This document shows, one piece after another, positions 61,634-64,000 of a DNA stretch of 64,000 bases; within the stretch, counting starts at the first letter, position 1; each line of letters starts with the position of its first letter. Where the stretch lies: positions 62,001 through 126,000 of the forward strand of contig JAJNNC010000009.1 in the NCBI GenBank assembly GCA_021730635.1. The letters run 5' to 3'. The notes beneath the pieces were generated by a model that worked only from the letters and a program-made list of their open reading frames with translations, searched no databases and had not been told where the DNA came from. A program made the position numbers and the translations under genes. The DNA comes from Catalimonadaceae bacterium JC749 (GTDB taxonomy: Bacteria; Bacteroidota; Bacteroidia; Cytophagales; Cyclobacteriaceae).

Positions 61634-61987
61634 TACACGATTTCATTTTTTGCTATGACGCTCAACTTCCGGTAAATAATAACATTTATTCAACCAATAT
61701 ACGGAGGTAAATAGCTATCCTACAAATGCTTGTTAATATTTACCCCTGAGGGAATTGTTTGGCTTATTGTGTCAGAGGAAGAGTGCTTTCTCCCTGCTGG
61801 GCGATAGTATGGTGAGGTTCGTAGATTGGGGGTAGCCTGTGATGGCTTTGACATAAATCAACACAAGGCATAACAATCGTTGAAAACCGTTTTTTATTAG
61901 CCTCATCGTAGGATGAGGTTTCCCCTCAAATGGAAAGATTCTTCGCCAACTTGCGTCCCCTGTCAAGATGAGTACTGTTGGTGACTT
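61634..61987. other. Gene-free stretch with repeat copy Y and a short hairpin
   Basis: Contains the repeat at 61664-61757 and a perfect 7-bp hairpin CCTCATC-GTAG-GATGAGG at 61901-61918. A 64-codon minus frame (61772-61966) shows no recognisable domain and is not annotated. Confidence 0.4.
61664..61757 (-). repeat. Upstream repeat, copy Y (ANT(6)-like gene)
   Basis: Begins AACTTCCG 31 bp before the ATG, exactly the same distance as copy X, and shares CAACCAATATAC, GGAGG, GCTATCCT and TTTAC/CCTGA segments with it. Confidence 0.6.
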
Positions 61988-63109
61988 CTATCGCTTTTTG
62001 CTAATAGCTTCCAACTCTTTCCACCATTGTTCATTTTGGAAAGTATCGCCATAGAGGATGGTTTGGCCAATCTTTGGCGTGACTAATGAGACATTTTCTT
62101 TTTGAGAATATGCTACCGCGAGATTGATGGGTTCATACCAATCATGGTTGGATAAATTGAAAGTTCCCCAATGGATGGGGAAAAGCAAGCGGGCACCTAT
62201 GTCTTTGGCTGCCTGAACGGATTTTTCAGTGTGCATATGAATATCTCTCCAGCCCAAATCCAGGCCATAATCACCAATTTTAATAAAGCCCACATCAATA
62301 GGTCCAAATTGGGCACCGATTTCTTTAAAATGTGATGCATACCCTGAATCACCACTATGAAATATGGTATGATTCGGGCTTTCGATCAACCATGAGCTCC
62401 AAAGTGTCGAATTGTTCATGCCCGTACGTCCTGAGTAATGTCTGGCGGGTGTACAATGAATAATGAAATCATCGAACTTCACACTCTCCCACCAATCCAT
62501 TTCGCTGATTTGTTTTTCGGCAATACCCCATTTTACCAGATGTGCCTTGATACCAATTCCTACGAAGAAATGAGCTCCTTTTTCCCCTAGAAGCTGAACT
62601 GACCGCATATCCAGATGATCAAAGTGATCATGAGAGATTGTCACCATATCGATAGCTGGCAGCTCCTCCGCCTGAAGGGGTGTTGGATTGAAACGTTCAG
62701 GTGCCACTATCTTTATGGGGAAGGCATATTGAGAAAGCATGGGATCTGTCATGATTCTTTTACCGTCCATTTCGATATAGACAGTCGCATGACCAAACCA
62801 TGTGGCACGGATGCCTGTCACGACTGAGTCTGATATTTCAGGGGTGTCTATAGGAAACGGCCCCGGGGGAACCCTTTGCTGGTTTCCTCTCATGTCCCTG
62901 AGGTTTACCATCCAGTCATAGTCAACGACCGCTGGCGTGTTTTGAAAATGATGGTCTGCATATTGAGGGGAGACATTGGCTTTATGTTGACTCAATTCAT
63001 CCATCTTTCCTCCAAACTCATCTCCTGCCAGAATGATTCTGGCGGTTACGTAAAGCACTACTCCGAGTACAAGGATGACAAGCAGCGATATTTTCAATAC
63101 TCTTTTCAT
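61988..63109 (-). CDS. MBL-fold hydrolase, NAPE-PLD-like
   Basis: 373 residues from the ATG at 63109, where a membrane anchor begins (KRVLKISLLVILVLGVVLYVTARI); the frame to 63250 is not protein-like. TISHDHFDHLDMRSV is the HxHxDH zinc motif, with histidines further on in HCTPARHYSGR, GDSGYASHF and PIHWGTF. This matches the UlaG/NAPE-PLD branch of the metallo-beta-lactamase superfamily, which acts on phospholipid-like or other phosphodiesters, not beta-lactams. Cell-envelope location likely. Confidence 0.85.
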   Translation of the reverse strand: MKRVLKISLLVILVLGVVLYVTARIILAGDEFGGKMDELSQHKANVSPQYADHHFQNTPAVVDYDWMVNLRDMRGNQQRVPPGPFPIDTPEISDSVVTGIRATWFGHATVYIEMDGKRIMTDPMLSQYAFPIKIVAPERFNPTPLQAEELPAIDMVTISHDHFDHLDMRSVQLLGEKGAHFFVGIGIKAHLVKWGIAEKQISEMDWWESVKFDDFIIHCTPARHYSGRTGMNNSTLWSSWLIESPNHTIFHSGDSGYASHFKEIGAQFGPIDVGFIKIGDYGLDLGWRDIHMHTEKSVQAAKDIGARLLFPIHWGTFNLSNHDWYEPINLAVAYSQKENVSLVTPKIGQTILYGDTFQNEQWWKELEAISKKR

Positions 63110-63262
63110 AAAACTTTTACTTCCTGTAAGAGATCTTCGTAGCCTGAAAGTTACGTTTGGATTTTTTATTGGAGAAAAATGTTTGCCAGTCCGCTTTGGG
63201 TATTTCACATGGCACTGCATACGGCCACAGCTGTGTAGGGCATCTGTCATGGTGGCCAGGTG

Positions 63263-64000
63263 CTATACATCATGGGGTTGTCGGTATTTTTTGATTATTT
63301 CACCCATATAATTCATCGCCTGGTCATAGGTTTCTATTCCATGCCCTACATTTTCAAATACTTTTACCTCTTTCAATCCTTTTATATGCTTTTGGGCATT
63401 TTCAATAGATTTTTTATAGGGGAACAAGAGGTCCTGATCCCCTTCAAGCAGATAGGTATCAACTGTAACCGCTGCTAACTGCTTGTCCATATAATAGGGT
63501 TTTTGCGTTCTATCTTTATAACGGCTAATCGCAAAGACTTCATAATCTAATATTAGCTGCTCATACTGCTGGGATAATTGGTGGTTAGGCTTTGAAAAAA
63601 CAGCTTTTTCCAAAAAGGCAAGCACATTCTTTTGGGTAGGGTATAGTATCGGAAGGAGGTTATAATACAGGTTATGCCATTTCATTGAAAAAGGCTGTAA
63701 GCATCCTGGGTTTAGTATAAAGGCTGATATTATCTTCTCGGGATGGGTTATGCCTAATTTCATACAGATTAAACCTCCGAAAGACGCCCCAGCTACAAAG
63801 GTCTTTTTAACCTTTAACTTCTCTAAAACGTCATTTGCCCAATAGCCATAATCTAAAGTTTTAATGTCAGGTGTATTTCCATCGCTGAAGTTGGGTAGTC
63901 CATTTGTTTCAACCAAAAATATGGTAAGCTTTTGGTTAAGCTTGTCAAGCCCTTTGTCAAAATCCCAAAAAAGTGAGGTAGTTCTGGCCCCAGGGAATAT
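63263..64000 (-). CDS. Alpha/beta hydrolase, N-terminus beyond right edge
   Basis: The frame is open to base 64000 with no start, giving about 245 residues. IFPGARTTSLFWDFD gives the oxyanion loop, VAGASFGGLICMKLG the nucleophile elbow with serine, LEGDQDLLFPYKKS the acid and FENVGHGIETYDQA the histidine. Probably a cytoplasmic esterase/hydrolase. Only a short N-terminal piece is missing. Confidence 0.8.
   Translation of the reverse strand: MFPGARTTSLFWDFDKGLDKLNQKLTIFLVETNGLPNFSDGNTPDIKTLDYGYWANDVLEKLKVKKTFVAGASFGGLICMKLGITHPEKIISAFILNPGCLQPFSMKWHNLYYNLLPILYPTQKNVLAFLEKAVFSKPNHQLSQQYEQLILDYEVFAISRYKDRTQKPYYMDKQLAAVTVDTYLLEGDQDLLFPYKKSIENAQKHIKGLKEVKVFENVGHGIETYDQAMNYMGEIIKKYRQPHDV

Noticed and set aside
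61772-61966. 64-codon minus-strand frame that might be a transposase scrap
   Set aside because: No transposase motif or terminal inverted repeats; the evidence is only its position in a gap.
60050-63260. Shared 14-mer TCATGGTGGCCAGG in two intergenic gaps
   Set aside because: A few such 14-mers are expected by chance in a window of this size and the flanks do not align.

Overview
The window is 64 kb of bacterial chromosome, most likely from a Bacteroidota member of the Cytophagales/Chitinophagales type. The evidence is mixed. Promoters repeatedly carry the Bacteroidota -7 element TAnnTTTG, purine-rich Shine-Dalgarno sequences are nearly absent, and the gene families (DUF4180, DUF4256, SafE exporters, AraC/HxlR/ECF42 regulators, many lipoproteins) are typical of that phylum. 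There are no rRNA or tRNA genes, no CRISPR array, no transposase and no phage genes. The region is an accessory, enzyme-rich segment: about 60 short transcription units, most on the minus strand, with many stand-alone enzymes next to their own regulator.

Layout. 0-3.8 kb: start of an exported protein running off the left edge, an AraC regulator, cupin, DUF3237 protein and PLP decarboxylase. 3.9-7.1 kb: an exported sulfur module (SafE/TauE permease, dihaem TsdA-like cytochrome, two exported DsrE-like proteins, one Tat-targeted). 7.4-12.3 kb: small P-loop kinase, exported HExxH protein, vanadium haloperoxidase-like lipoprotein, AraC, thioesterase. 12.5-21 kb: monooxygenase-fold protein, membrane class III cyclase, RhlE-type helicase, lpd with a TetR regulator, hydrolase, ABC-F ATPase. 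21-32 kb: YrdC-like/maleate isomerase pair, serine hydrolase, cyclase-family enzyme, TrxR-like flavoprotein divergent from a Fur-family regulator, glycosyltransferase with TetR, hydrolase, cupin, large unknown lipoprotein. 32-36.7 kb: SnoaL lipoprotein, subclass B1 metallo-beta-lactamase, two broken AraC genes, methyltransferase, HxlR/NADPH oxidoreductase pair. 36.7-42.8 kb: DapB-like protein, a four-gene ArsR operon, MarR/cupin pair, TPR lipoprotein. 42.9-48 kb: operon of four exported enzymes (two Tat aldo/keto reductases, hydrolase, SnoaL) divergent from AraC. 48-55 kb: DUF4180, YciI/RibD-C/ECF42 sigma cluster with a GC-rich patch, hydrolase-SnoaL-oxidoreductase run, Crp. 55-64 kb: lipoprotein, S41 protease, membrane protein, cupin, ANT(6)-like enzyme, NAPE-PLD-like MBL, and a hydrolase running off the right edge.

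The strongest non-gene signals are regulatory. A GGTRYACA half-site is repeated at exact 11-bp pitch at four intergenic places in the first 8.6 kb. ATACC-N4-GGTAT palindromes link TetR to lpd. A 29-bp dyad lies in the Fur/TrxR divergon, and a duplicated palindrome interleaves with a complete -33/-7 promoter in front of the ArsR operon. Three intrinsic terminators, a 15-bp tandem repeat encoding the residues before a Tat motif, a roughly 95-bp repeat shared by two distant promoters, and two interlocked inverted repeats are also visible. All functions are inferred from motifs read by eye; no database search was possible.
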